DNA of 64,000 bases from JBJGXI01 sp045635475 (GTDB taxonomy: Bacteria > Bacillota > Bacilli > Bacillales > Amphibacillaceae), in the NCBI RefSeq assembly GCF_045635475.1, contig NZ_JBJGXI010000003.1, positions 62,001 through 126,000 on the forward strand. Reading direction: 5' to 3'. The notes below the pieces were generated by a model. It was given only the letters and a program-made list of their open reading frames with translations. It did not search any database and was not told where the DNA came from. This document shows, one piece after another, positions 18,019 to 26,444 of this stretch (the stretch's first letter is position 1; each line of letters begins with the position of its first letter). The position numbers and the translations under genes were made by a program.

Positions 18019-18399
18019 CTATGAAATCACCTTGGAAAGCACACCATTAACGAACTTCCCCGATTTGTCATCTCCATATAGTTTTGCTAACTCGACTGCC
18101 TCGTTGATCACTACCCCTTGTGGTGTTTCTGATTCAAACATCAATTCAAATGCAGCAATACGTAATACTGTTTTTTCAACTGTAGCTAATCGTTCAAGCG
18201 TCCATTTTTCTAAATTAGCAGTAATCTTTTCATCAATCGCTTGTTTATTCTTATTCACTCCATAAACTAACTCACTTAAAAATGCATCAATCGCTTCCTC
18301 TTCAAGCACGTGCTCAATCGCTTCCTGTGGGGCAATATCGTTTACATCCATTTGAAATAGGATTTGGAATGCTTTTTCTCTCGCTGTACGGCGTTTCAT
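18019..18399 (-). CDS. nusB: Transcription antitermination factor NusB
   Basis: 126 residues, all alpha. The arginine-rich N-terminus RRTAREKAFQILFQMD binds boxA RNA with S10 (NusE), and VINEAVELAKLYGDDKSGKFVNG is split here as VINEAVELAKLYGDD plus KSGKFVNGVL near the C-terminus. It supports antitermination of rRNA operons. First gene of the folD-xse-ispA group, separated from yqhY by a terminator. Confidence 0.96.
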   Translation of the reverse strand: MKRRTAREKAFQILFQMDVNDIAPQEAIEHVLEEEAIDAFLSELVYGVNKNKQAIDEKITANLEKWTLERLATVEKTVLRIAAFELMFESETPQGVVINEAVELAKLYGDDKSGKFVNGVLSKVIS

Positions 18400-18506
18400 T
18401 GATTCATTCTCCTTTTAAACCTTGTCTGGTTCAAATCATATCATGTTTAGGCAAGGTAATGCTACAAGATGACACCCCTCTTAAGAAGTTTGTCTTTATT
18501 CCCGAA

Positions 18507-18557
18507 GAAAAAAAGGCCTCAAAAAGAGACGATGAGGGTCTCTTGGGCCTTTTTTCC
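18507..18557 (-). terminator. Terminator of accB-accC-yqhY
   Basis: Stem AAAAAAGGCC(TC)AAAAAGAGACGA / GGGTCTCTTGGGCCTTTTTT, directly after the yqhY stop; A- and T-runs flank both sides. Confidence 0.85.
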
Positions 18558-18956
18558 TTACTCTTTTGCTTCCTCTATTTCTTCTTTGTGGTCCATTTGA
18601 ACTCCAACGATATGGATATTAATTTCTTCAATCTCTAATGCCGTCATATTTTTCAACGCTTGACGAATATTTGTTTGAATTTTTTGAGCAACATCAGGAA
18701 TTTTTGAACCGTAGTCGATAACTACGTATACATCAATCAAGACACCTGTTTCTGTAAGCTCAACTTTGATTCCTTTACCATGAGATTTCTTACCAAATCT
18801 CTCTGCAACCCCACTGGCAAAATTACCTCGCATTGCAAATACACCACTTACTTCCGTAGCTGCAATACCGGCAATTACTTCAATAACCTCTGGTGCGATT
18901 TCCACTTTCCCTAACCTTGAATCTTCACCAACACTTAACAAAGAATTTTCGCTCAT
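18558..18956 (-). CDS. yqhY: Asp23/YqhY family envelope-stress protein
   Basis: 132 residues with the Asp23 fold: GKVEIAPEVIEVIAGIAATE and GKGIKVELTETGVLIDVYVV. B. subtilis YqhY is co-transcribed with accBC and its loss disturbs acetyl-CoA carboxylase activity and lipid balance, so a link to lipid synthesis is established for the family. The start is ATG 18956 (AAGGAG 8 nt upstream) rather than the upstream GTG. It overlaps nothing and follows accC closely. Confidence 0.92.
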   Translation of the reverse strand: MSENSLLSVGEDSRLGKVEIAPEVIEVIAGIAATEVSGVFAMRGNFASGVAERFGKKSHGKGIKVELTETGVLIDVYVVIDYGSKIPDVAQKIQTNIRQALKNMTALEIEEINIHIVGVQMDHKEEIEEAKE

Positions 18957-18961
18957 ACCGT

Positions 18962-20332
18962 TCACTCCTTCTTCGTCTCTTCACTTTCCATTATAGTATA
19001 TTTCTCAAGGAATTTCGTGTTAAAGTCTCCATTTACAAAAACAGGATGATCCATCATTTTACTATGGAAGGGAATCGTTGTTGAAATACCTTCAATTACG
19101 AATTCGTCTAAAGCGCGTTTCATACGAGTGACCGCTTCTTGCCTTGTTGCACCGTAAGTGATCAGCTTGGCAATCATGGAATCATAGTACGGAGGAATTG
19201 AATAACCAGGATATGCTGCTGAATCAACTCGAACGCCTAATCCTCCTGGTGGTAAATACATGTTTATCTTCCCAGGTGATGGCATAAATTGCTTATACGG
19301 GTTTTCTGCATTAATTCGACATTCAATTGCCCAACCGGTAAATGTAATGTCTTCCTGTTTAAAGGATAATCGCATATCATTCGCAACGTTAATCTGTTCT
19401 TTAATCAAATCAACGCCAGTTACCATTTCCGTAACAGGATGTTCCACTTGAATGCGTGTATTCATTTCCATAAAGTAAAAGCTTTGTTCATTTTTATCAA
19501 AGATGAATTCGATCGTACCTGCACCCGAATATTCAACTGCCTTAGCAGCTTTTACGGCTGCATCACCCATTTTTTTACGCATCTCAGGAGAAATGGCAGG
19601 CGAAGGTGTCTCTTCGATTAATTTTTGTAAACGCCGTTGCACGGTACAATCTCTCTCACCTAGATGTACAACATTCCCAAAATTATCAGCAAGTACCTGG
19701 ATCTCAACATGGCGGAAATCCTCAATGAACTTTTCTATGTACACACCGGGATTACCAAATGCTGTTTCCGCTTCCTTCTGTGTTACTCGAATTCCTTTTA
19801 CTAATTCTTCCTTTGTTCTCGCTACGCGGATCCCTTTACCGCCTCCACCAGCAGTTGCTTTAATAATTACTGGATAACCAATCTGCTCTGCAACTTTGAT
19901 TCCATCTTCTTCGCCATCAATAATACCATCTGAACCTGGTACAATTGGAACTCCTGCTTGTGCCATTGTTTCTCTTGCTACGTCCTTAGTCCCCATTTTC
20001 TGGATTGCATACGGACTTGGACCTACAAAAATAATGTTGCAAGCTTTACAGATTTCAGCGAAATCCGCATTTTCGGCTAAGAAACCATAACCTGGATGAA
20101 TCGCATCCACATCCGTAAGGGTTGCTACACTCATAATGTTCATGAAATTAAGATAGCTTTCTTTGCTGTTGGTAGGACCAATACAGTAAGCTTCATCCGC
20201 TAATTGTACGTGCAAGGATTCTTTATCTGCAACCGAATAAACAGCTACAGTTTCAATGCCCATTTCTTTACATGCACGAATAATACGAACGGCTATTTCT
20301 CCTCTATTAGCTATTAAGAGCTTTTTAATCAC
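18962..20332 (-). CDS. accC: Acetyl-CoA carboxylase, biotin carboxylase subunit
   Basis: 456 residues with an ATP-grasp fold. NRGEIAVRIIRACKEMG is the N-terminal signature, KATAGGGGKGIRVAR the glycine-rich ATP loop, and FYFMEMNTRIQVEHPVTE the catalytic Glu/Asn/Arg segment. It carboxylates biotin on AccB, the first half-reaction of malonyl-CoA formation. GTG start after GGGGATG. A FapR-like site upstream of accB suggests lipid-responsive control of the operon. Confidence 0.97.
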   Translation of the reverse strand: MIKKLLIANRGEIAVRIIRACKEMGIETVAVYSVADKESLHVQLADEAYCIGPTNSKESYLNFMNIMSVATLTDVDAIHPGYGFLAENADFAEICKACNIIFVGPSPYAIQKMGTKDVARETMAQAGVPIVPGSDGIIDGEEDGIKVAEQIGYPVIIKATAGGGGKGIRVARTKEELVKGIRVTQKEAETAFGNPGVYIEKFIEDFRHVEIQVLADNFGNVVHLGERDCTVQRRLQKLIEETPSPAISPEMRKKMGDAAVKAAKAVEYSGAGTIEFIFDKNEQSFYFMEMNTRIQVEHPVTEMVTGVDLIKEQINVANDMRLSFKQEDITFTGWAIECRINAENPYKQFMPSPGKINMYLPPGGLGVRVDSAAYPGYSIPPYYDSMIAKLITYGATRQEAVTRMKRALDEFVIEGISTTIPFHSKMMDHPVFVNGDFNTKFLEKYTIMESEETKKE

Positions 20333-20344
20333 TATGTCATCCCC

Positions 20345-20827
20345 TTACACTGTCTTTACTCTAAATAATGGTTGTCCGTATTCAACGAGTTCTCCATTTC
20401 CTACTAAAATTTCTACAATTTCACCGCTCACATCGGCTTCAATTTCATTAAATAACTTCATTGCTTCAACGATACATACGACAGAATCACTTTTCACTTT
20501 ATCTCCGGTTTGTACAAAAGCTTCTTTATCCGGAGACGGTGAACTATAAAATGTTCCTACCATAGGAGATACAATCTCATGGTCATAGTCTTTAGCTGCT
20601 GGTGCTTCAGGTGCCGTCTCGGTATTGACTGCAGTCTGCACTACTGGCTCCTCAGTTTTTGCAACAGGCTGCTGAGGTGTAGAAACAGCAACAGGTCGGG
20701 CAGTGACTACCTCACCGTTTTGTTTCTTCATTGTTACCTTTGCACCACTTGTTTCATAAGTAAACTCATTAATAGATGACTGATCAATTAGGCTAACCAG
20801 TTCTCGGATTTCTTGAATATTTAGCAT
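20345..20827 (-). CDS. accB: Biotin carboxyl carrier protein
   Basis: 160 residues. An N-terminal helical part is followed by a Pro/Ala/Val-rich linker (about 40-80) and a C-terminal biotinyl domain with CIVEAMKLFNEIEAD; the lysine in EAMK is biotinylated. It shuttles carboxybiotin between AccC and the carboxyltransferase. First gene of accB-accC-yqhY. Confidence 0.97.
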   Translation of the reverse strand: MLNIQEIRELVSLIDQSSINEFTYETSGAKVTMKKQNGEVVTARPVAVSTPQQPVAKTEEPVVQTAVNTETAPEAPAAKDYDHEIVSPMVGTFYSSPSPDKEAFVQTGDKVKSDSVVCIVEAMKLFNEIEADVSGEIVEILVGNGELVEYGQPLFRVKTV

Positions 20828-20855
20828 CTTTAGGCACTCCTTTATCTTTACACAA

Positions 20856-20872
20856 TTAATAACAGGTACTAA
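20856..20872 (-). promoter_or_regulatory. Putative FapR operator upstream of accB
   Basis: On the minus strand the site reads TTAGTACCTGTTATTAA, one mismatch from the FapR consensus TTAGTACCTGNTACTAA. It lies about 10-25 nt downstream of the expected transcription start and 29 nt before the accB start codon, a position where a repressor would block initiation or elongation. FapR is the malonyl-CoA-sensing repressor of fatty acid genes in Bacilli; the call rests on the motif and location. Confidence 0.75.
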
Positions 20873-20886
20873 TAACTCCTCTTAAC

Positions 20887-20915
20887 ATTTTACGAAAACG
20901 ATTGAAAAACTGCAA
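20887..20915 (-). promoter_or_regulatory. accB promoter
   Basis: TTGCAG (20910-20915), 17-nt spacer, TAAAAT (20887-20892) on the minus strand, immediately upstream of the FapR-like site. Confidence 0.65.
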
Positions 20916-21013
20916 CTATAGATTGCAAAATAATATAGTAACATTATCATACCACGAAACATGATGTTCTAATTAATAAAACGTATACTTCCATTTTAGC
21001 ATACTAAATTTTC

Positions 21014-21058
21014 AAATTAAAAACTGACGACATAGGTTTTACCTACAGCGTCAGTTCG
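21014..21058 (-). terminator. Terminator of the spoIIIA operon
   Basis: Stem AACTGACGCTGTAGGT / ACCTATGTCGTCAGTT (one mismatch) followed by TTTTAATT on the minus strand. Confidence 0.85.
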
Positions 21059-21079
21059 ATGTATTCATAAATTTTTAAG

Positions 21080-21694
21080 TTAACTTGATGGTTGATATTT
21101 TACATTAATATCATCAACGTTGCCAAACTCTTGACTTGCCATCATCATAATTGACTGAGCCTCTTTTTTGGACATTTCATCCGCTTTTACTGTAATAACT
21201 ACATTTTTTTCATCAGCGCGAACTAGAACATCTTCATATTGTTTTTCTGTTTTTATTGTTTCTTCTAGAATTCTTTCTTTTGTAGAAAGCTGTTCAATAT
21301 CTTTAATTTCCTCCCAAGCAGCGTTGATTTCATCCGTAGAAGCTGTACTTGAAGCAACAACATCTTTATAATAATCAATCATCTTACTGCGTTCGTCTGC
21401 AAGCTCGAGGCGTGTCATCGTAAACAACTCATCAACATCATCCATAGGAGAATTCCCTGCAGTATCTTGTCCTTCCATATCGCTTTCGCTATCAGCTTCG
21501 GTACCGGTTTGACCCTCCCCCTCGGTTGTTAGATCCTCACTATCTGAATCAGCTACAGCTGTTTGATCGCCTACCTCTTCGTCTTGATTCGTATAAGCGA
21601 GATCGTCTCCTGTTGGTGAACTCATATAATAGACACTCAATACAATCATTAAGCTTAGCATTGTAAGCAACCATACCGTTTGTTTTTTTAACAT
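21080..21694 (-). CDS. spoIIIAH: SpoIIIAH, SpoIIIA-SpoIIQ channel component
   Basis: 204 residues. N-terminal membrane segment (about 6-24), an acidic low-complexity linker (about 30-95), then a C-terminal YscJ/FliF-like ring-building domain (about 100-200). In B. subtilis it crosses into the intermembrane space and joins SpoIIQ from the forespore, forming the feeding channel needed for sigma-G activity. Last gene of the operon; AAGGAGG before the ATG. Confidence 0.94.
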   Translation of the reverse strand: MLKKQTVWLLTMLSLMIVLSVYYMSSPTGDDLAYTNQDEEVGDQTAVADSDSEDLTTEGEGQTGTEADSESDMEGQDTAGNSPMDDVDELFTMTRLELADERSKMIDYYKDVVASSTASTDEINAAWEEIKDIEQLSTKERILEETIKTEKQYEDVLVRADEKNVVITVKADEMSKKEAQSIMMMASQEFGNVDDINVKYQPSS

Positions 21695-21706
21695 TTAAAT
21701 TCCTCC

Positions 21707-22354
21707 TTAATTTTTAGGCATAACAGAAATTTTATGTGTTGGAACATCTAGCACTCTTGATACCGCTTCAATCACCCAGCCTTTTACCTCCAAATGATCA
21801 GCACCCTTAGCCACAACAAGCACCCCTCTTACTTCCGGTTTAGTTGTTTGGACTAGTAACGGAACTTCTTTATCACCTTGCCTTACAATAACCACTTGTT
21901 GTTCCTCTGAATTATCTTTTATTACTCTTTCTCCGCCATTTTGGTCTATTTCCTCGGTTGTCTGTGTACCGATGACTAGATTTTTTTCATAGACTTTTTT
22001 ATGCGTAGAATTGAGATTTACCATTACCTCAACTTCTGAAACACCTTGTATTTGCTCTAATAACTCAGTCAAATCCTTCTCATAGCTTGTTTCAATATCG
22101 TCAACGACATCTGTTTTTGTTTCTTCATCCTTTTGCATAAAGGTTTCTTCCTCTTGACTTGGTAGATTTTCTGTTTGAGTATCTAATTGAGCAAGATTTT
22201 GATCTTTGTTAGCTGACTGGAACATATTGCCTACGATTAAGAGTAATAAACCGATAAGGGCTACAATAAGCACGTATCCTAGCTTAGTAGGCTTTTTACC
22301 ATCGCCCGTTTTAAGCTTTAAATTGGAAATTAACTTACTCAATGGATTTTGCAC
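21707..22354 (-). CDS. spoIIIAG: SpoIIIAG, sporulation channel ring protein
   Basis: 215 residues from GTG 22354, chosen because GGAGGAG lies 5 nt upstream and the codon overlaps the spoIIIAF stop (TAGTG). One membrane segment (about 25-48), then an extracytoplasmic domain with YEKDLTELLEQIQGVSEVEV, the ring-building motif, and VRGVLVVAKGADHLEVKG. In B. subtilis it forms a large 30-fold ring in the mother-cell membrane. Confidence 0.94.
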   Translation of the reverse strand: MQNPLSKLISNLKLKTGDGKKPTKLGYVLIVALIGLLLLIVGNMFQSANKDQNLAQLDTQTENLPSQEEETFMQKDEETKTDVVDDIETSYEKDLTELLEQIQGVSEVEVMVNLNSTHKKVYEKNLVIGTQTTEEIDQNGGERVIKDNSEEQQVVIVRQGDKEVPLLVQTTKPEVRGVLVVAKGADHLEVKGWVIEAVSRVLDVPTHKISVMPKN

Positions 22355-22974
22355 TATACTCCTCCCTCCCACTGAACCTGTATGATGTTCTCCTCTAGCT
22401 GCCATAATTCAGCTAGGTAGGTCCTAACTTGATCCGTTTTTGATGAATCATCTGTTGTCTTTTCTTCATTTTTGTTGAGGTCAATAACAACGTCATCGAC
22501 TTCCCCATCACTTGTCGTCACATGTTCTTCTTCCACAATCGAGACGGTTACTTGATTTAGCTTGTCGATATCCAGCTCGTCTTCTTTTTCAAAGCCATAA
22601 AGGATATCGGTGATTGCTACACCATATGTGTTGTTCAACTCCTCTTTCGCTTGATCTTTCATTTGGACAGCCATCTCTTCTAAAACATATGCATCTTGTG
22701 AGGCTTGTATTTCTGTTTTCTTCATTTCTATTGAATTTTTCATATTTTCATCTTCCGCTGTTGTATCTAATGCGGGTAATGCCCTGCTTAAAATGTCCTC
22801 TGAATCTATATGAAACAGCTGAAATAAAGGCTGTAAGAAAATTAATAACAATAACAAACCTACGACCATATTAATATACTTTTTCATGGAGGAGCTCGGC
22901 AATACTAATTCAATGATCATTGCCAGTAACAAAAACAAAATGATTTTTGTAATCCAGTCAATAAGTAGGTCGAT
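22354..22974 (-). CDS. spoIIIAF: SpoIIIAF, stage III sporulation protein
   Basis: Two N-terminal membrane segments, PSSSMKKYINMVVG between them, then a soluble domain containing EIQASQDAYVLEEMAVQMK, close to B. subtilis SpoIIIAF. No ATG, GTG or TTG fits the family N-terminus. GGAGGGGG after the spoIIIAE stop points to an ATC codon at 22974 (or 22977) as start, which gives exactly the usual 206 residues. The only standard in-frame start, TTG 22938, has no ribosome site and would remove 12 residues, part of the first membrane segment. The start is therefore inferred to be non-canonical. Confidence 0.9.
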   Translation of the reverse strand: MDLLIDWITKIILFLLLAMIIELVLPSSSMKKYINMVVGLLLLLIFLQPLFQLFHIDSEDILSRALPALDTTAEDENMKNSIEMKKTEIQASQDAYVLEEMAVQMKDQAKEELNNTYGVAITDILYGFEKEDELDIDKLNQVTVSIVEEEHVTTSDGEVDDVVIDLNKNEEKTTDDSSKTDQVRTYLAELWQLEENIIQVQWEGGV

Positions 22975-22987
22975 GATAACCCCCTCC

Positions 22988-24172
22988 TCACCTGAGCATA
23001 AGCGTTAAGTTACTTGATGCAACAATGATCACAATTGCTAAAAAGAACATAAATGAGACGACTATTAAGGCTGCAAAAATGTATAAAATATGTTTACTGA
23101 TAATGTTCATGCAAGCAACCACAGGACCATTACCAATTGGCTGCAATAAGGCAGACGTTACCTTATAGATGAGAGCAATCACAAAAATTTTCAGTGCAGG
23201 AAATAATACGAGTGCGAGTAAAATAATCACGCCTACTATGCCGACCGCGTTTTTCAATAGTAAAGAGGCACTCAAGACGGTATCCGTAGCATCTGTGAAC
23301 ATGCGGCCAACAACAGGTATAAAATTTCCTGTCACGAATTTAGTCGTTTTCATAACGACACCGTCTTGAATCGCACTAGCTGCACCTTGGACTGACATAA
23401 CACCTAAGAATATAGACAAGAAGATACCCAATAAGCCAAGACCTGTATTTTTGAGTAAATCAGCAAGCTGTGTAACCTTATAATTTTCATTTAAAGTACT
23501 AACGATATGAAGTAACGCGGATAAAAAGAATAACGGAATAACGATTTTAGATACGAGTACAACACTAATATGAATTAAGAATACAATAACAGGTTGAAAA
23601 AAAGACACCGATATCAAACTACCAAACGTAGCCATCAGGCCGAGCATTAGTGGGAGCAGAGCCATCATAAAGCCACTCATCATATCAATTGTATCTTTTG
23701 CATAGGAGGCTGCCAGTTGAAAGCTACTAAGCGCGAGCACGATTAAAACTAGATATACTATGGCATAAGCGACCTTGCTTACTGTCTGACTTTCCAGTGC
23801 TGTTTGGAAAGTTTGTAATACCATACAAAACAAAGTCAGCATAATTAATGTACCTAACAGCTTACCGTTCACTATTACTTCGTGAAATAAAAATTGAACT
23901 AAACCTGAGATCCATGTTTTTACAGATAAACTTTCCTGATTTTCTATATATTCTAAAAAGTTAGTCTTCTGAATACCAGGCAAGTAACCACCATATTCAT
24001 CGACAACTTGATCCCAATAACGCTTCACTTCTTCAAAAGAAATAGTATTCAAATCAAATGCTTGAACATCGGTTTGGCTTTGATCAGGAGCTGCTGATGT
24101 CTCTGTTGCAAACAAACCTATGAGTAGAATCACAAAAAAACTGGATACGAGTAGTTGTATGCTTTGCTTCAT
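22988..24172 (-). CDS. spoIIIAE: SpoIIIAE, multi-pass sporulation channel protein
   Basis: 394 residues. N-terminal signal peptide (1-27, cleavage near TSAAP), then about seven or eight hydrophobic segments from residue 85 to the C-terminus, including the family stretch GNFIPVVGRMFTDATDTVL. It is the main polytopic component of the SpoIIIA complex in the mother-cell membrane. The start follows GGAGCAGGATTTGGTGA. Confidence 0.95.
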   Translation of the reverse strand: MKQSIQLLVSSFFVILLIGLFATETSAAPDQSQTDVQAFDLNTISFEEVKRYWDQVVDEYGGYLPGIQKTNFLEYIENQESLSVKTWISGLVQFLFHEVIVNGKLLGTLIMLTLFCMVLQTFQTALESQTVSKVAYAIVYLVLIVLALSSFQLAASYAKDTIDMMSGFMMALLPLMLGLMATFGSLISVSFFQPVIVFLIHISVVLVSKIVIPLFFLSALLHIVSTLNENYKVTQLADLLKNTGLGLLGIFLSIFLGVMSVQGAASAIQDGVVMKTTKFVTGNFIPVVGRMFTDATDTVLSASLLLKNAVGIVGVIILLALVLFPALKIFVIALIYKVTSALLQPIGNGPVVACMNIISKHILYIFAALIVVSFMFFLAIVIIVASSNLTLMLR

Positions 24173-24198
24173 TCACCAAATCCTGCTCCCTTCTCAGG

Positions 24199-24588
24199 TT
24201 ACGCCGGTATAAAACCAATTATCGTTTCTATCACTGCAGTTAAAATAGGAACTGCTAAGACTAGAATAAATACTTTTCCTGCAAGTTCAATCTTAGCTGC
24301 TACAGAACTAAGCCCAGCATCACGTGTTATATGTGCACCAAATTCGGCAATGTAGGCTATTCCGATAATTTGTAGAATCGTTTCTAAATACATCCCATTC
24401 ACATTTGCTCTGTCACCTAGGTAATGAATTAACTTAAAGATCTCCGAAATATGTTGGATAACAACAATGAAAATAAATACACCTGTAACTAAAAGCAGAA
24501 AAAATGCAAACGATGGCATCTGTTCCTTGAGCAGCACAGTTAATAAGCTAGCAACAATACCTAGACTGACAATTTGTAGAATCTCCAT
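24199..24588 (-). CDS. spoIIIAD: SpoIIIAD, membrane protein of the SpoIIIA complex
   Basis: 129 residues with four hydrophobic segments; EILQIVSLGIVASLLTVLLK at the start and FGAHITRDAGLSSVAAKIE in the middle are family features. Homologous to SpoIIIAC. Located 3 nt from spoIIIAC, so translation is probably coupled. Confidence 0.95.
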   Translation of the reverse strand: MEILQIVSLGIVASLLTVLLKEQMPSFAFFLLLVTGVFIFIVVIQHISEIFKLIHYLGDRANVNGMYLETILQIIGIAYIAEFGAHITRDAGLSSVAAKIELAGKVFILVLAVPILTAVIETIIGFIPA

Positions 24589-24591
24589 AGA

Positions 24592-24798
24592 CTACCCCTG
24601 GAACAGAAATACCGATTTTATTTGTTGGAATAAATCTGCAATACCATCGATCACAAAAATCAATACAATCACAAAGCCGAAAAGCGCTGCTAATTTAGCT
24701 ATTTCTTCGTTTCCCATTTGTTTTAAAATGGTATGAATTAACGCAACGATAATCCCGATACCAGCAATTTGAAATAATAGTGAAGCATCACCGAGCAT
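24592..24798 (-). CDS. spoIIIAC: SpoIIIAC, small membrane protein of the SpoIIIA complex
   Basis: 68 residues with two membrane helices (LLFQIAGIGIIVALIHTIL and ALFGFVIVLIFVIDGIADL). Size and order match the family exactly. It probably pairs with SpoIIIAD in the membrane core. Confidence 0.95.
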   Translation of the reverse strand: MLGDASLLFQIAGIGIIVALIHTILKQMGNEEIAKLAALFGFVIVLIFVIDGIADLFQQIKSVFLFQG

Positions 24799-24819
24799 GA
24801 GCCATTTACTCCTTTCCGT

Positions 24820-25332
24820 CTATATCAGAAGTAAAATAACGAGTAGCCCTGTTAAGAAACCAAGACTTTTCATCATTTTACTGTACCTCGTTTGATAGTC
24901 TATTGCTTCCTGTAATTCTCTTTCTAAATGCGTCATTGCCAAATGTATGTGTTTTTGTTGTTGGGTAAAATCATGTTGACCTAATGTCCTGCCAAATTGA
25001 CGCAGAATCTCTTTTTCATTTTTACCTAGCGAAACATAGTGCCAAAATTCATCTAAATTCCGTTGCCATATCGTATATAAATCACCTGTGTTTTTGCTCA
25101 AATCGTCTGTAATACCTTTAAAGAACCATGCTATAGGCTCTGGTAATTGTTTTGATATATTGCGACATGCCTCAATTATTGGAGATTGGCTATAAAGAAT
25201 CTCCGCCTCTAATATTTGCAAGGCGTTTTTAAGCTGCCTTATTTGCTTTGGACGATCCGTAAGTTTTTTTGCAAATTCAAAACCTACCCATGTGGTAGCG
25301 CTGAGCAGAAGAAGTGCCCCTATCCATTTCAT
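24820..25332 (-). CDS. spoIIIAB: SpoIIIAB, stage III sporulation protein
   Basis: 170 residues. Membrane segments at both ends (about 3-20 and 150-168) enclose a helical domain with LEAEILYSQSPIIEACRNIS and the conserved ERELQEAIDYQTRYSKMMKS. GspF-like in architecture. Its start lies inside spoIIIAA, giving a 56-nt overlap, with GAGGTG upstream. Confidence 0.94.
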   Translation of the reverse strand: MKWIGALLLLSATTWVGFEFAKKLTDRPKQIRQLKNALQILEAEILYSQSPIIEACRNISKQLPEPIAWFFKGITDDLSKNTGDLYTIWQRNLDEFWHYVSLGKNEKEILRQFGRTLGQHDFTQQQKHIHLAMTHLERELQEAIDYQTRYSKMMKSLGFLTGLLVILLLI

Positions 25333-26254
25333 CTTCTGTGCACCTCGGTTTCTTTAAAATGTGGTTACCTTCACGATCTAAAATTGTTTCAACCATCCCT
25401 GGCTTTGTACCCCGCGAAAGTATCAAATAGCGATCAAATGCATGTTGTTTAAACAGTGGTTGTAAGGAAGGACGATCACGAAGGTCAGCGAAGGATTGTC
25501 CATGTATGGAGCAAACAATCCGGACACCGGCGTGTATCGCCTCCATTAATGCTTGTACATCCTTACCGCTCCCAATCTCATCAACGATAATTACCTCAGG
25601 TGACATCGATCGGATCATCATCATCATGCCTTCCGCTTTTGGACATGCGTCCATAACATCTGACCTAGGACCTAACTCGTGCTGCGGGATCCCATTCACA
25701 CTGCCTGCAATCTCAGACCTCTCATCAATAACCCCTATTTTGTATGGCCTAACCTGCCCCCAGCCAGTAGATATGAAGCGCGCAACATCTCTTAATAAGG
25801 TTGTTTTGCCTGTCTGAGGTGGTCCGATAATGAGTGTATTATGATAATTCCCGTCGTATAAGTGACGAATATAAGCGGAAGCAGCACCAATTTTTTGCTT
25901 GGCAATTCGGATATTAAACGATGCTATATGCTTGATTGCTTTTACGTTACCATCAATCGTATTTACTCTTCCTGCAAGCCCGACACGATGACCACCTTCT
26001 ATCGTTATAAAGCCCTCTCTTAACTCGTCTTCCATACGATATAAAGAAAACTGACTCAGCTGATTTAATATGTGCATCCCATCTTCTGTGCTTGGTATAA
26101 CTGATTTCAACCATTCTTCTCGTTGATCAAAGATGAGCTCGACCGGACGTCCAATACGAATTCTAATTTCTTGAAGTGTCGGCCAACGATTGGCTATACG
26201 TTTTACTAGTTCTTCCTTTATAGTCTTGGGGAACAAACGAATAATTTCTTGCAT
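25277..26254 (-). CDS. spoIIIAA: SpoIIIAA, secretion-type ATPase of the SpoIIIA complex
   Basis: 325 residues, slightly longer than the 307 of B. subtilis because the C-terminus runs on into spoIIIAB. Walker A is GPPQTGKTTLLRD and Walker B VIIVDEIGSGKDVQAL. It resembles type II/IV secretion ATPases and powers the SpoIIIA-SpoIIQ channel. First gene of the eight-gene operon, behind a sigma-E-like promoter. Confidence 0.95.
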   Translation of the reverse strand: MQEIIRLFPKTIKEELVKRIANRWPTLQEIRIRIGRPVELIFDQREEWLKSVIPSTEDGMHILNQLSQFSLYRMEDELREGFITIEGGHRVGLAGRVNTIDGNVKAIKHIASFNIRIAKQKIGAASAYIRHLYDGNYHNTLIIGPPQTGKTTLLRDVARFISTGWGQVRPYKIGVIDERSEIAGSVNGIPQHELGPRSDVMDACPKAEGMMMMIRSMSPEVIIVDEIGSGKDVQALMEAIHAGVRIVCSIHGQSFADLRDRPSLQPLFKQHAFDRYLILSRGTKPGMVETILDREGNHILKKPRCTEDEMDRGTSSAQRYHMGRF

Positions 26255-26299
26255 ATACTGACCCCGCTTTTTATCTCCTAATAGATTTTCCTTATTGTA

Positions 26300-26327
26300 A
26301 ATGTATGCCTGTCTGTACCTTTTATGA
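26300..26327 (-). promoter_or_regulatory. Sigma-E-like promoter of the spoIIIA operon
   Basis: On the minus strand, TCATAAA (26321-26327), 13 nt, CATACATT (26300-26307). The -10 element is a perfect match to the sigma-E consensus CATACAHT, as expected for this mother-cell operon; the -35 match is partial. Confidence 0.65.
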
Positions 26328-26387
26328 CTACCTTATATTAAATGATTTTATATAATAGAACCCCTTGATTGACTATCCTTGTGAACA

Positions 26388-26425
26388 GAAAGAACCACTG
26401 CCCTTACTAGGACAGTGGTTCTTTG
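26388..26425 (-). terminator. Terminator of efp
   Basis: Stem AAAGAACCACTG / CAGTGGTTCTTT (extended by CCC/AGG) downstream of the efp stop; it separates efp from spoIIIAA. Confidence 0.85.
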
Positions 26426-26444
26426 TTTACACATATTCTATTAT

